A stretch of 64,000 bases of DNA from Gremmenia infestans (lineage: Eukaryota; Ascomycota; Leotiomycetes; Helotiales; Hamatocanthoscyphaceae): positions 930,001 to 994,000 of the forward strand of contig JAFEVB010000032.1 of NCBI GenBank assembly GCA_032629725.1. Direction: 5' to 3'. The notes under the pieces are model-generated. The model was not told where the DNA came from, ran no database searches, and saw only the letters and a list, made by a program, of their open reading frames with translations. Positions 1 to 12,091 of this stretch are shown one piece after another (position 1 is the first letter of the stretch; every line of letters starts with the position of its first letter). The position numbers and the translations under genes are program-made.

Positions 1-2408
1 TCAACTTGCTTAATAGCCTTGAGGGCGGTACTCAGCTTCTTGATATTGATGATGAAGATGAAGACGATGGAGCCATCGAACAGAATGGTGTCAATCAGCA
101 GGATGAAGATAATGAGCCGCCATCTGCTCTCATGGATCTTGCTGTCCTAAATGTCGATTACATCGTCCAGGGTGTTTTCCAGTCGATCAACGCATTCTAC
201 AAACCATTCTTCTTGAGCCGCCTTCTCAGCATCGTAGGTGAAACAAAGTTGGGCCGCAATGCTTCTACCAATGAGTACATGAGCTCGACCCCACACATCA
301 CGGCCGCTGAGGATCTTGTGGGGAAATTCTTCAGAATGTCTGAGGTTTTTGGCCAGCTTGGGGGACAAGAAGAGGTTGCGTATATCAAAGACATGGGCTG
401 GAAGATACTCGGAAAGGCACTCATGGAGCGTGACGAGGCCATAGAGGAAGCGTCCGCGAATGATCAAGACGACATCTCATGCAGCGTCGTAGGTTCTGAA
501 AGCGCCTGTAAGTACTCAGTGGACGAGCTTCAAGCCATGCGCTCTGGAGCCGTGGAATTCAGAGAAGAACTATTGCCTAAGAAGGAGATGGGCGTTCCAT
601 CTCGATTCACTAACCGTGCTGCTCCAAGCAACAAGTCAACTTCCTCCAGTTCGCAAAAGCCCAACCAAGGTCGACCTGGGCAGCTTGCCACAGCGTCTCA
701 CCCGACTCTGCAGATTCAGGCAGCAGCTCCCCCAACTGAGGATTGGCAATCCATGTTTACCAACAATGTCCCCCAGGCACACAACCCGGTGCATACACCT
801 TATGCGGCCCCATTGGAGAAGGTAAGTTTGACAGCCAGGTGCCGTGGAAGATCAATACTGACATTGTACTAGACTCAGAGCACACCAGTGACAAAGCCTA
901 CGGAATCTGCTAGTTGGCATGGGTTCGTAAAGTCTAGCATTGGAATCGAATCCAAGCAAGATGGGAAGCCTGTCTCTATTGTTTTGGATGATACGCCTAA
1001 GCAGAGCCCTCCGAAGACATCGCCGTCTGAGATGGTACGAGTCGTGGAAGTGTACAAAGCTCGTGATCTCAACCCAAGCACGTCCACTGATGGATGGGCG
1101 AATTATGCCAGGGACACGTCTGGATTAGAACCCGTTGTGCGACCTCCGACTCTGGTAGCACCAGTCAACTGGAGATCCTTCGCTACTACTCAATGGGGAG
1201 AGGAGCTAGAGAAGCCGATTCAGCGGGCACCTGATCCTGTTCAGCACACAAAGCCCGAGCCAAAAAACCAGAACATCCTATGTGAAGAGGGCGAAATCTT
1301 GTCTAAGCAAAGTTGTCCGGGATTTCCGAAGCCTGATATTCAACTCCCGAAGGCCAAGGAAGAGCAGTCCCAGGCTTTACCTCCACATCTTAGGAAGTCC
1401 AAGCCTGCTATCAAGTCCGAGGCCGTCGCCCCTATCCAAGATGTCCCACAGCGTTTGGAAACTCAAAACAAAACCATTGTCTCTGAGCCGCCAATCTTCA
1501 ATGCCATCATGGCGGACTTGTCTTCCATTTCCAAGAAGGTCGAGACCCCAGAGAATAAGTTCCCACAGAACATAAAGCAATCAGAAAATGAGCAGCCACC
1601 AAGAGGTGCTAAGCACCATCCAACCAATTCTGACTTTACCCGGCTTACGACAAACTTCGAAGGATTGAAATTGGACAATGATGACCAGAAGGATACAAAG
1701 TCCCCGGTTACATTCTTCGAGACCCTAAAGAAGGCCCCAGGATTATCTGGCTCGAGGTGGGCTTCAAGTCCAGCTGCGAAGGTCTCACCAGGCCAGGATG
1801 CTCACAAGCCGATTAAGTTCCAGGATAGGGTTCGGCCGGATATCCCATCTCCTCGTCCGTCCAGATCCAACGTGTCGGCCATGCAGCACAATTCGACCCA
1901 GTCATCGAATTCGCTCGATATGCAGTACAGTGAACCCAACACACCGCACCAAAGTTACTTACAAAACGGCTACCAACTTCATCTTCCACACATGTCCCAG
2001 CTTGGGTCTGTTCCCGTCGCGATGCAGACAGTTCTTGTTCCAGACCCAAATACTGGGAATCTGATTGAGATTACTGGTATGGTAAAGGGCACTCTGTCGC
2101 CTCTACCAAGAAACCACGAGAATGTCAGCTACCCACAAGGGCACATAGACCGCGCTACTTCCTTCCCACCGCGCGAGGACATGTACAATCGCAACTTCTC
2201 AAATGAGTCTTCGGGTTCAGATATACCATTCTCACCTAGTGCGCCCCCCTTCAAACCCTCCCCACGCCGGGGTAATCCTGACGTCGCTTCTAATTCCAAG
2301 TCAGCGCTCTCCCCAATCCGAAGAGGTGAAAATGCTCAGGCTGTCCAGGCTGCCCTTCAACGACGCTTGAACGAAAGCCTCGGAGAGCGAACCCGTTTCA
2401 CCCACTAG
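1..2408 (+). CDS. Unknown low-complexity protein, 5' partial
   Basis: The reading frame is open to the window edge, so the start lies upstream. Visible exons are 3-821 and 873-2408, joined by a 51-bp intron (GTAAGT...TAG) that keeps the frame at phase 0; about 784 residues are visible. The first 40 residues carry an acidic run (DDEDEDD). A more ordered segment follows to about residue 170, and the rest is Ser/Pro/Gln-rich and probably disordered. A YSVDELQAMR segment near residue 167 resembles the Y-x4-L part of eIF4E-binding motifs, but the usual final hydrophobic residue is Gln. The C-terminus has a basic amphipathic stretch (AVQAALQRRLNESL). I do not recognise a named family. A translation-associated scaffold is possible, but that is weak inference. 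Confidence 0.8.
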
Positions 2409-2987
2409 ACAGTTCACTTCAAAGGTGATGATATCTTCCAAAATCGGCATTTGAGATGGTCATTCCTTGATACAATGTTGACGATAGGATGGAAATGACT
2501 TGGAAATGTAGGTAGATGGATTTCGGGCGTTCTTTCAGCAAAGATGAAATTGTTACAGGCGGTTGATAAACTTGATTACTGCTTCCCCGCCAGAGGACAT
2601 GAAAAGAAAGGGCCTTTGCAGTCATGTAGCTGATGTTCGAGGATCAAGAAGATAGAAAATACATTGCTTTGCAAATATTGATATAATGTGATGTGACTGA
2701 AGATCTTATCTTATGTTATACCATGTGAATAGATAAAATCGCGTCGTGGACAAAGTAGAAATCGTCACACTTTGTTCCTGATTGATCCCCACGATTGGCT
2801 TGGCTTGGGCCTGGGACCCCTGAAAGCCACGCCACGCTAGTAAACGTCCCACATCGCCTCGAACCATATCATATTCTTTCGAGCTTCAGCATCAATCACT
2901 TCTTTTTCTGTTTACTATTCACGTCTTCAATTGCAATTGTGCGTGCATACGAATTGCAACAGGCAGGCATCTATTCGTTTTTCCACA
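2409..2987. other. Intergenic, 3' end of first gene and desaturase promoter
   Basis: No coding potential is seen in the roughly 580 bases between two genes on the same strand. The half nearer the desaturase start is pyrimidine-rich, as is common in fungal promoters. No clear TATA box. Confidence 0.5.
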
Positions 2988-4392
2988 ATGCCTGCTTCTA
3001 CAACCGTCACTACAGCTGGTCCGGGCAATGGAAATGTGAAATTGAGAAGTGCAATGGGCAAGGAAGAGGTGAAGGAGAAAGAGGAGAGAGAGGAGGAGAA
3101 ATTAGGGTGGGAAAAACATGAAAAGGATTTCTACTGGACGTATACAGAGGAACCGCATCGGACGAGGAGAATGGCTATCATAAAAGCGCATCCTGAAGTT
3201 TGTCTTCCATCTCCCTTTCCCCTTCCTTCTTATCCCCTTCTTTTGCCACCCTCTTATCCCCCTTCCTAGCTAACCCCCCCACCCCCAGGTAACGAAACTC
3301 TGCGGACCCGAACCTCTTACAAAATACCTCGTCCTCTCCGTCGTGCTCCTCCAAACCACCACAGCCTATCTACTGCGCAACACGCCTTTCTGGAGCTGGA
3401 CCATGTGGGGCACGGCATATGTGATCGGGGCGACGGCGAACCAGAATCTGTTTTTGGCGATCCATGAGATTAGCCATAACCTGGCGTTTAGGAGCGCGAG
3501 GGCTAATAGAGTACTGGCTGTGGTGGCGAATTTGGGGATTGGGGTTCCTTATAGTGCGAGTTTTAGGGTGAGTGGGCTTGTTTCTGTTTGCGTTTTTGGG
3601 TTTGGAAGAGGGAGAGAGGGTGTTATGTGGGGGAGTGGTGATGGAGAAGAGGAGAGGAGAGTATATGCTGATTTTATCTCGGAATAGCCATACCACCTAA
3701 CGCACCACAAATCCCTCGGCGTCGACGGTCTAGACACCGACCTCCCCACCTCCCTCGAAGCCCTATTCCTCGACTCCATACTCGGAAAAGCATTCTTCTG
3801 CACCTTCCAGATCCTCTTCTACGCCGTCCGGCCTATCTTCATCTACCAAGTCCCCTTTACCTCCATCCACGTCTTCAACATCGCGACACAGCTGTTCTAT
3901 GACTACCTACTCGTTCATTTCTCGTCTTGGAACGCGCTGTGGTATCTCATCCTCAGCTCTTTTCTGGCAGGGAGTCTGCATCCGTGTGCGGGCCATTTCA
4001 TCGCTGAGCATTATCTCTTCGACGCTCCCACAGCCTCTTCCACCGCCTCATCCACATCCTCTTCGACCAAGGATGGGAATACCGTGCAAACAGATCTCCC
4101 AGAAACGTTCTCCTACTACGGAATCCTGAATCTCTTTACCTATAACGTAGGCCTACATAACGAGCACCACGACTTCCCCGCCGTGCCCTGGAGTAGACTG
4201 TGGGAGCTAAACCGCGTCGCGAACGAGTTTTATGTGGATTTACCCGGGCATAAGAGTTGGGTTAATGTAATCTGGCGGTTTATTGGCGATAAGGGCGTGG
4301 GGATGAGGTGTCGCGTCAAGAGGAGGGAGGGGGGACGGCTTGTGGGTGGGAAGGGAGGGGCTTGGAAGGATGCTGAGTTGGAAGTTTTGTGA
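2988..4392 (+). CDS. DES1: Sphingolipid delta-4 desaturase (dihydroceramide desaturase)
   Basis: Exons are 2988-3197, 3289-3567 and 3688-4392, giving 397 residues. The enzyme puts the delta-4 double bond into dihydroceramide in the ER membrane, feeding glucosylceramide synthesis. All three di-iron histidine boxes of membrane fatty-acyl desaturases are present: HEISH (about 129-133), HLTHH (166-170) and HNEHH (320-324). Hydrophobic segments flank the boxes. The N-terminus carries the family's conserved stretch around HPEVTKLCGPEP, interrupted by intron 1 just after HPE. A Ser/Thr-rich insert (about 285-295) lies before the last box and a basic Gly-rich tail ends the protein. The start is the ATG that gives the family-like N-terminus; both introns are GT...AG. 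The family assignment is firm. Specificity for delta-4 over other sphingolipid desaturation follows from motif similarity. Confidence 0.93.
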
Positions 4393-5356
4393 TGGTGTGC
4401 TTGTTAATATGAGAGAGAGTTGGAGGGGGGATTGGAGTGGATGTGTATATAGGGGTGAGATGATGAGACGAGATGCATTTGCTGGCGTTTTTTAAGGGTG
4501 GGGGGATAGAATGATAGAATGGAATGGACTGGAATAGGAAATTAGATTGTGCGTGCGAACCTGCATATGTACCCTACTCCCTAGCATGCATAGCATAGCA
4601 CAGCATAGCGTAGGTATATTCCAACAGAACTATAAGAAGAAAAAAAAATGGAACCAGCGTACCACAGACGGGAGACACTCGCCTTGCCTCTCCGTACCTT
4701 GGATCTCAAGAGCTTACTCCGTAAGTACCTATAGATACAAGTTATAGTATAGTATCACATCACGAATCTTGTACTCGTACCGAGTATCCAGTGGGTCGTT
4801 GTAATTTCCAAGGTAATGCATGAGATCCTTCTTTTGAAGTATACACGGAGGAGCAAGCAGGGAGGCACTTGATAGTTCCGAGAAAGCATGCATTTATTCG
4901 AGTGCCTTTTAACGGAGCAAGCTGTTGGATCTCCAAGATGCGATGGCGATGCGATGCGATGCGTTCAAACGTATACATATCTGCAATCTGAGAAGGAGGG
5001 CTTCTGAAGCAACACATGAAAGACATAGCCCGAGGGGCAAAGGGAGCATTTGGTGGTATTGTGATGAGTTAAAGAGCATACGTAAAGGTGTAATAGAGTA
5101 CAAGTGTGTAAGAAAATAGGAAATAGGAAATGCTCTTTGTCTGGTTCATGTGGATTATTCCTATTATCCATTCGCCCTCATTAACGTGAAGGAATACACG
5201 CCCATGCCCACGCCCTCCTCCACTCATGAACCCCATCTATCCCCGTTTATAGACTTCTCTCTTTTGCCACTGCATCTACTCACTCGCTCCATTTACACTG
5301 TCGTCGCTCCACTACCACTCATCATACACCAGCGCCCCGCAATTTCCAAAAGCTCA
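4393..5356. other. Intergenic between convergent genes
   Basis: About 960 bases between the 3' ends of the desaturase (plus) and the VAP gene (minus). It contains AGCATAGCA-type short direct repeats near 4580-4610 and no open frame with family-like content. Confidence 0.5.
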
Positions 5357-6484
5357 TCAAAAGAAAACATAAGCCAGAAGAAAGCTCAGCAGACACAGCG
5401 CAGCCACGATTTGCAACGGCACTCCTTGACTCGCACTGGCCTGCATCTTGTGCGCCAGCTCATTAACCGTCTCATTGCTCGTCTCACCGTTGGCTACCTT
5501 TCTCAGTCGCACACCGCCTTCCTGCGTGTATGATGCGATTGTAGCTTGTGCTTCGGCCAGCTTGGCTTTGATCTCATCGTAGGTGGCTGCTGGGGCGGGC
5601 GATTCTTCAAGCTTGATGGATGGCGCGAGACTGCGGCGGGAATTGGTTTCGGGGGTGAATGTTTGTTCGGGGGAGGGACTGCGTTGGTTGCTATAGGCGG
5701 GAGGTGCGGTGTCGGGGGTGTCCTGGGAGAAATGTTAGGTTCTTGAAGGCTTGGATGGGGAAGGGGGAGACTTACAGCGCCGTTCGGGCCGCTTATGCTT
5801 TGTCGGAGAGGTGTTGAAGTTGCAGCTAGGCCATGTGGTTGTAGGTACACGACTCGGATCTTCTTCTCTTGGACAGATGCCTTGTCGGCGTCGTCAACAT
5901 GCTGCCACTCCCTTTGTTAGCTGATTTCGCAGGAATCTTGTTGTATGGGGCATTTACGATTGAACCGGTATTTTTGAACTCCTTATCAGCGGTCACTGCT
6001 ACGGACTGGACTAAGAATTTGTCTCTGCATTTCGCATCCAAAGGGGGCTCCTGTTTCATTGCCTGGAGAAGGACTGCGTGAGATATATCAGCACCAAGAC
6101 ATCTGCATGCCAAGAACTACACATACCAGAGACCTCGACCTCCTTTCCTGGCTCGATTCGGCCGGAGTTGGGGCGGACGCAGTATCTATTCGGCTTTTAG
6201 AGATATGTCTTGGCTAGAGAGGTATGTAACATACTGTTTAGGCGCGGTAGTCTTGACCTGTAGAGAAATGGCATGTTAGCATAATTACTTTGTGTGCAGA
6301 GGGGATTCAAACACATACCTTGAAAGCAACAGGGGTGGAATTAGGGTTTCTGATCTTGAGGTTTTGCGACACCTCGGTGGTGAAGGGGCCTGTAAACAGA
6401 TTAGGAACGCCCTCCTCTCCTCCTGTACTGATAAAGCCACGTACGAACGAAACCAAGCTCCTGGGGATCAATTTCGACGGACAT
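5357..6484 (-). CDS. SCS2: VAMP-associated protein (VAP/Scs2), MSP domain, tail-anchored
   Basis: Seven exons on the minus strand (6484-6445, 6389-6319, 6257-6235, 6185-6127, 6073-5958, 5907-5776, 5722-5357) encode 268 residues. Residues 1 to about 125 form the MSP domain, with the family signature around GFVRPF and VRPNSGRIEPG. This domain binds FFAT-motif proteins at ER-plasma membrane and other contact sites. A Pro/Ser-rich linker follows, then a coiled-coil-like stretch (EIKAKLAEAQATI), and the protein ends in a hydrophobic tail anchor (about 21 residues, ending LLAYVFF). Exon 3 is only 23 nt. All six introns are GT...AG and each junction preserves the frame. The gene is divergent from the UBX gene, 556 bp away. 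The family call is firm; the gene symbol is by homology to yeast. Confidence 0.92.
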
Positions 6485-7040
6485 TTTGGCGGATCGTCAG
6501 AGCTGTGCGAGCAAGTGAGGGGGTGGTGGTTGTGCTTGTGGTGGTGGTGTTGTTGATTTAGGTGTTGGCTTGGTAAGTTGGTCTACGCTTTCTTTGTAGA
6601 CTCGCAAAGAAGGGGATAGAGGAGCAAAGAGGGGGGGAAAATCTGATTAAGAAGAGAGATTTCGGGTGTATATGTGAATCCAAAGGATGTGGGGATTCAA
6701 TATGAAGTGGTGTTTTCGTTGCGCAAGCTCGGGCTTTTTTGAGGAGTAACTTGAGTTGTCTTGAAGACAAACCATCCATCCATCAGCCATCCCATCCCAG
6801 ACTCGCTTACCGGTTCCCTCCCGTGAGCCCGTGAGGTCATTTATGCTATTAGCACCCCGCCCCGCCCCGCTACGACCTTTGGCGGCAACGTAGTGTACAG
6901 CTTAGAAATAATTACTGACTTTCCATTCAACCATTTTATTACCAACATCTAGAAACAATACAATAAAATACTCACCTCTTTTCCTCTTTGACCTTACCTT
7001 CCTGCGAAATATTACAGCAAACGTCGAGAATTATCACGCC
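6485..7040. promoter_or_regulatory. Divergent promoter region VAP / UBX protein
   Basis: The 556 bp between the two start codons must hold both promoters. A GC-rich patch (CCCCGCCCCGCCCCGC near 6856-6871) resembles a stress-element or GC-box cluster. No TATA box close to either start. Confidence 0.45.
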
Positions 7041-8162
7041 ATGGCTTCCTCCGATCTGAGCGTCCTCAAGGACATGGGTTTCGATGCCCAAAGAGCCGAG
7101 ATAGCTGTCAAGAAGACAGGTGGATGTAAGCTCTTTACTCATTTCTAATTGTAGCCGATTCTAACAATTACCCCCACAGTGCAAGGAGCTTTACAGTGGC
7201 TCGAGGATAACCAAGACAAGACCATCGAAGAGATCACCGCGAACGTACCCTCAGCCGAAGCCGAAGAGACAGACCCAGCCATCGAGCCCGAAGCTTTGAA
7301 GGATGGCGAGGTTGCAAGATCAATGGTGTGCAATATCTGCCAGAAGAAGTTTAGGAGTATGGCTCAGGCGGAATTCCATGCTTCGAAGACGTGAGTTTCC
7401 ATTGCGGGGTAACTAGACCGAGTATTCATACTGACAATATCCACAGCGAGCACGTCGATTTCTCCGAATCTACTGAAGAGATCGCCCCTCTTACCGAAGA
7501 AGAGAAGAAGCAAAAGCTAGAAGAACTCCGAGCAAAAGCTTCAGAGAGGAAAGCCAAGCAATCCGTCGCCGACAAGGAAGAGCAAAAGAAGAACGAGGTA
7601 CCTTCCCCCCAGCCCAATCCCCCTTCTCCACCCCCATTCCCAAGACTAACATTCCCTCCAGAAAATCCGCATGAAATCCACCCGCGAAATCCAAGACGTA
7701 AAAGAAGAACTCGCCAAACAAGAACAAATCAAAGCAGCCTCCGCCAAGCGTGCCGAAAAAGCCGCCGACATCGCGGCCAAGAAACGCATCCAAGAAAAGA
7801 TAGCCGCAGACAAAGAGACGCGCCGTCTGAAAGCCGAGACCCTGAAAGCCGAACGCGAAGGCCGCGCTGCTCCTGCGGCCCCTGCATCCGAGCACCCTGT
7901 AGCGCCGACGGAGAAGAAAGTAAACGCGCATACGGAAGCGAGGTTGCGGTTGCAGTTGGCCAGTGGGGGAACGGTGATGAAGACGTTCGGGGCAGATACT
8001 ACGCTGTTCGAGGTCGCGGAGGCCGTTAAGGGGGAGAATGGCGGGAGCGTGGGAAGTTTTACTATGAATTTCCCGAGGAAGACGTTTGAGGGGAGTGTGG
8101 ACTTTGGGAAAACGGTCAAGGAGGCGGGGTTGGTGCCTTCTGCTGTCTTGATTGTGAAGTGA
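7041..8162 (+). CDS. UBA - C2H2 zinc finger - UBX domain protein (UBXN1/SAKS1-like)
   Basis: Exons are 7041-7125, 7180-7390, 7447-7597 and 7662-8162, giving 315 residues. The N-terminal UBA domain (about 1-40, MGFD...GGLQGALQWL) binds ubiquitin. A C2H2 finger has C79, C82, H95 and H101. A charged Lys/Glu-rich coiled coil (about 115-205) leads to a C-terminal UBX domain (about 225-315) with the FPR loop (NFPRKTF) that docks on Cdc48/p97. This layout is that of the p97 adaptor UBXN1, so a role in ubiquitin-dependent Cdc48 recruitment is inferred. The splice phases fit exactly at all three junctions. Confidence 0.9.
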
Positions 8163-9158
8163 ACTGTTCTCTTGTTGGGGACCTTGAAATCAATCTCGCA
8201 TTACATTTTTCTTGGCTCGAGGCTGGCTGTGGTGTGAGAGGAGTTGCTTGCTTGGGTGATTGGATTACATTGATTGCATTTACAAATAAATCAATGGTGG
8301 GATCGGCTTGGCTTGGCTTAGCGGCGTTGCGGTGCTTTTTACTACAATACTCTTTCTTTCCTTAGTCTACTCGAATCTGGCTGGCTTCTACCTTTGCCTC
8401 TGACATATCACACTCCGTGTAGTTCTAGTCTTGGAAGCAAGATAAAGGATATGCGTGCATACATAGATACCTACCATACCAAGCTATGCAAGTCTAGATA
8501 TTATTCCGAGGCGGAAATGCTATGTAATGAAATGCAATGGTAATTTGTTCTTCAAATAAAAGTATTGGGGTATGGTTTGCAATGTTTATATATGAATGGA
8601 TATGGTATTCTCAGCAACTGTACTTATTTTTATGCTACCTAGACATGTATCCTCCCTACCTTACCTCCTGTGACTCCATAACTTGTATATATGGAAGCAG
8701 TAAACTCCCGCACTCTTCCCTTCCCTTCCCTTCCCTTCCATAAGTATTAATCCAAGAATAAAGCTTTCACTTAAGAACATATCTGAAGGGAGAAGTAAAA
8801 GCAAAGCAATAGCGAATGTTATAGGACAGCAATAAATGAATCTAGATGGAGTATTTATTCATCTCCACACCGCAACTTACAAGCAAGCGAAGCTAAACAG
8901 GCTGGGGAAAGTCTACCTGAGGTAGCTATACATTCAGTCCATGCTATTCTATGCTATTCCAAAGAAAGAAACGAAGCAAAGTAAGGTAGCTATAAAGCTA
9001 TTCTATATAGCGAAGCCACAGCCACAGCCACAGCCAGGACACCAAAACGCCATACCCTGCTATGCTATGCCAGTGGCAATTTGATAACAATAAACACACT
9101 CTCATATCATATCCTCTTTATCTCCACGTGGATGGAATTGCACTTCACCTCCACTTCA
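8163..9158. other. Intergenic between convergent genes, simple repeats
   Basis: About 1 kb between the 3' ends of the UBX and Rad52 genes. It contains a TTCCC/CTTCC pentamer run near 8716-8740, a CCACAG hexamer run near 9015-9037 and AT-rich filler. I see no gene. Confidence 0.5.
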
Positions 9159-11011
9159 TTACCCATTCATCCTCTGCCTCTTAACATCACCGCCTGCCTC
9201 GGCACCCGCACTAGCACCGCTAATAGCCCCATTAGCGCCCAAATCCGTCAACGGCGGTCTCCCAGTACTAGCATCAACGGGTCTTTTAAATGTAGGAGGT
9301 TTATAAGACCCCCGGTTCCCCATCGGACTAGGGTTATGTCCCCCTGGCGCGCCAATCTTCCTTATGCCATCTAAAGGCATCGCTGAACTTCTGAATCCAC
9401 CACCTCCTACAGCAGCAGGAACAGGGGATTGACTAGAACTGGCCCCGGGAAGCGCAACGTGTTTCAGGTCCCGAGTAAGCGGTTTACTGGTTTTCCGATC
9501 CACACCAGGCGTTCTTCGGATCGAAGGAGATTCAGCGTTGGGGTTGAAGGGGTGTTCTGTTACGGCTGGGGGGCCTTGGCCCTGGGCTTCGGGGGCGACG
9601 GCCCCGCGCGCCGAACAGAACCCCATGCCTTCGGGTGGGAGGTCATCGGCGGAGGAGGGCAGGCGTGTGGGGGAGGCGGGGGCGGATGGAGGGCCCGTGC
9701 CGGTGGCGGTACGGGATGGGTGATTGAGGTTGGGAGCACGGTTTGGTTGGTCGAGGACTCGGTTGGGTTGGTCGAGGCCACGGTTTGGTTGATCAAGAAC
9801 GCGGCGTGCTGCGACGGGGGTTGCTTGGGCTTGTGCTTGGGCTTGTTGTGGAGGCCCTGCTGGTGGACGCATGGCTGAGTTGGCCCCGCTTGTTGATCTT
9901 GAGAAGCCACTATTTGGTGTTTGAGGATTTGGGGGAGTTGGGTTTTGAGGTCGCCCGGTAGGTGCTGCCATGGGCTGTGGTTGCTTGACCGGAGGCCGGT
10001 TCTGTAGTTGGTTTTGAGGTTTCGCCAGAACCGTGTTTGGAGCGCTGTTGAAATGTCGTGACGATGCGGACGCGGATTGGGGAGGTAAAACCACTTCATC
10101 TGGATGGGCATCTGGATCTGCAACACCAAAATCTGCTTCGTCGAAATCTATACTATCATGAGAAACTTTAATCTAACATTGGAGAGCTGAAGGACCAACC
10201 TCCAAATTCATCATCAAATGTATCTTCAGATGCTAGATTCGCTGGTCAGCTTTGTGTAATATAGGCACAGATGAAGACTTACTCAAGCTAGGTGCAATGG
10301 CCCCGGGTATGTTTTTTGACTTCTCTTCAACAGGTTTGGGCACTTCCGGCTCCTTCTTAACAGGCGCAAAATCCGAATGTCGATGAAGCCTCTCAACATC
10401 CCACTTCGAAGGCGGAGCTTTAACCTTCGTAACCTTGCCCAAATACTCTTTATCATAGATACAATTGCCAAGCACATTGCCAAAGTTCCTCAAAGCTCTC
10501 TTGAGCCCATCAGTCGTACCCTCTTTCTTGGCCTTCTCAAAAGCAGCAGCTTTACCCTTCGCATTCTCCATGTGCCCATACCCCACATCTTCATGAAACG
10601 TGCCATCTCTCAATGTAACCCTCACAATAACCGAAAGCCCCAAACTAACTTTCATTGTCTGAGGATTCTCATCAACGAAATCAACCTGCACATCCATAAT
10701 CTGGCTCGACCAGCCATTGAAGCCGAAAACCTCGTTCGCGAGCTGTATGCATTTCTCCGCAGCAAGATAATAAACTTTTTGCCCTCCAGGACCTGCTCGT
10801 GATGATATATATTCGGGCCCGAGCTGTTTTTCGAGCCTACTTTGCAGGGTAGCGATTTCTTGGGCTGTGTATTCGGATATTCTGGGCTTTACTTCTTCGA
10901 ATGGGTTTGTTACGGTTTTGCCTCCCGAGTTGAGATGCTGCTCTCCAGGTCTGTCAGGACAAGATTAGCAGATGGCAATTATAGAGGATGTCAAAAGGCT
11001 TACGCAGGCAT
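9159..11011 (-). CDS. RAD52: DNA repair protein Rad52
   Basis: Four exons (11011-11004, 10950-10283, 10241-10200, 10147-9159) encode 568 residues. The N-terminal annealing domain (about 20-200) shows the Rad52 family pattern, including NVFGFNGWSS-like and VTLRDGTFHEDVGYG segments and GLKRALRNFGN. It forms the ring that anneals single strands and loads Rad51. The second half is Pro/Gln/Asn-rich and disordered, as in fungal Rad52 proteins, and ends in a basic KRQRMNG that could be a nuclear signal. The first exon is 8 nt (ATG plus five bases) and intron 2 is 41 bp, near the lower size limit. The start gives the familiar MPAPGEQH-type N-terminus. Three copies of a 7-residue LDQPNRx unit lie in the linker. 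Confidence 0.93.
9738..9800. repeat. Three tandem 21-bp repeats inside RAD52
   Basis: Three consecutive copies of a 21-bp unit built on CGGTTTGGTTGGTCGAGG encode LDQPNRG, LDQPNRV and LDQPNRA in the Rad52 linker. Copies differ at a few positions. Unit length is a codon multiple, so copy-number change would keep the frame. Confidence 0.8.
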
Positions 11012-12091
11012 CTTGATGCCAATAGTCTAGCAAGGAGAAGGAGATCGATCTGCGAGGTTCGGCATTGATGGCGCAAGTCGAGATGTTGACTTTGGTTGCT
11101 TGTCGCGTGAGCAGAGACGCGACAAGATCAACAAAAACACGCTAAAGTCCAGATCACGTGCCGCATGCCCCTGAATTGCAACTTCATCGCACCGAATCTT
11201 GTGTTTCACTCCAAATTTTCTTAATGTTACCGCCTGGTTGAGTATACAATCTGGCAACCCAGTCAAGTTCGAAAAGCTCTTAGAAAGCCACACCTTAAGT
11301 TTTCTTTCATTTGCTATCATTTTCGCCATCATTTTCTACAATCTAAACGGTGACCGAACAGCTCGATTTCAGCCTATAAAAAAGCTACTTTGCTCTTCCC
11401 CCTGCTAAGTTTCTCAGTTTAATCATTAGGCAGCTTTTGTGTTTATTCATTCAAGCTTCCTCGAGCCCCTTGAGAGCTGGAGTCGGCGGGAGGCTTGTCG
11501 AGGCAATGAACATGTCTTTGGGTCGCAAGTGCCCCTCTCAAGAGGAAATATATTCTCAGATGCTGAATTACTCAAGGATACATGGGTCAAATAGTCTTCT
11601 GGGTATGGATGGAAAGATGCAAGTACTAGGAAGAAATACTCAACGTTGTGTTATATACTAAAAAAGTGTTTGGTATGGGGTCAAGTTATCACCCGCGAGC
11701 TTTTGATTATTGCTCCTTATTGTGGCTGTCTTTACTTTTCTTTCCAACTCAATGCTCAGCAATTAGCTTCCAACCTCAAACAGGCATTCTCTAGATGTTA
11801 CTATCTGGATCTGTCTACGGACGCCACCAACAAGCTACAAGAGCGTGGAACCCAAAATGATGAACTTGTTCTCGCAGCGTGAGGCCAGCATCGACCTCTT
11901 AGAATTGGAGATGCTGCCGCGCATAGTGCTGTGAATGATCGTGGCGGTCAGGGCGAGGAGGGTGAATAATTAGTGCTAGTCCAAGACTCGTGGCATTCAC
12001 AGAGGAATGCAGTCATTTACAGACACCAGTGATATCCCAACTTCCCCTGCCTTCGTCCTGCTTCAACCGCCCACCACCACAAACCGCAAGA
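11012..12091. other. Intergenic between divergent RAD52 and SDR gene
   Basis: About 1.08 kb holding the RAD52 promoter (with an ATCACGTG site) and the upstream region of the dehydrogenase. Two short open frames (11437-11661, 11646-11882) have no recognisable content and overlap each other; I do not call them genes. Confidence 0.5.
11153..11160. promoter_or_regulatory. ATCACGTG E-box upstream of RAD52
   Basis: The octamer ATCACGTG lies about 140 bp upstream of the RAD52 start and matches the RTCACRTG consensus of Cbf1-type bHLH factors. A single site, so chance occurrence is possible. Confidence 0.35.

Noticed and set aside
7491..8119. Antisense open frames opposite the UBX gene
   Set aside because: Mirror frames of a Lys/Glu-rich coding exon; no family-like content.
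8716..8740. TTCCC pentamer run considered as a telomere-like or CRISPR-like repeat
   Set aside because: Simple-sequence repeat without spacers; no CRISPR array is expected in a fungal nucleus.
11437..11882. Two overlapping short open frames upstream of the SDR gene
   Set aside because: Different frames, short, no motif; likely promoter sequence.
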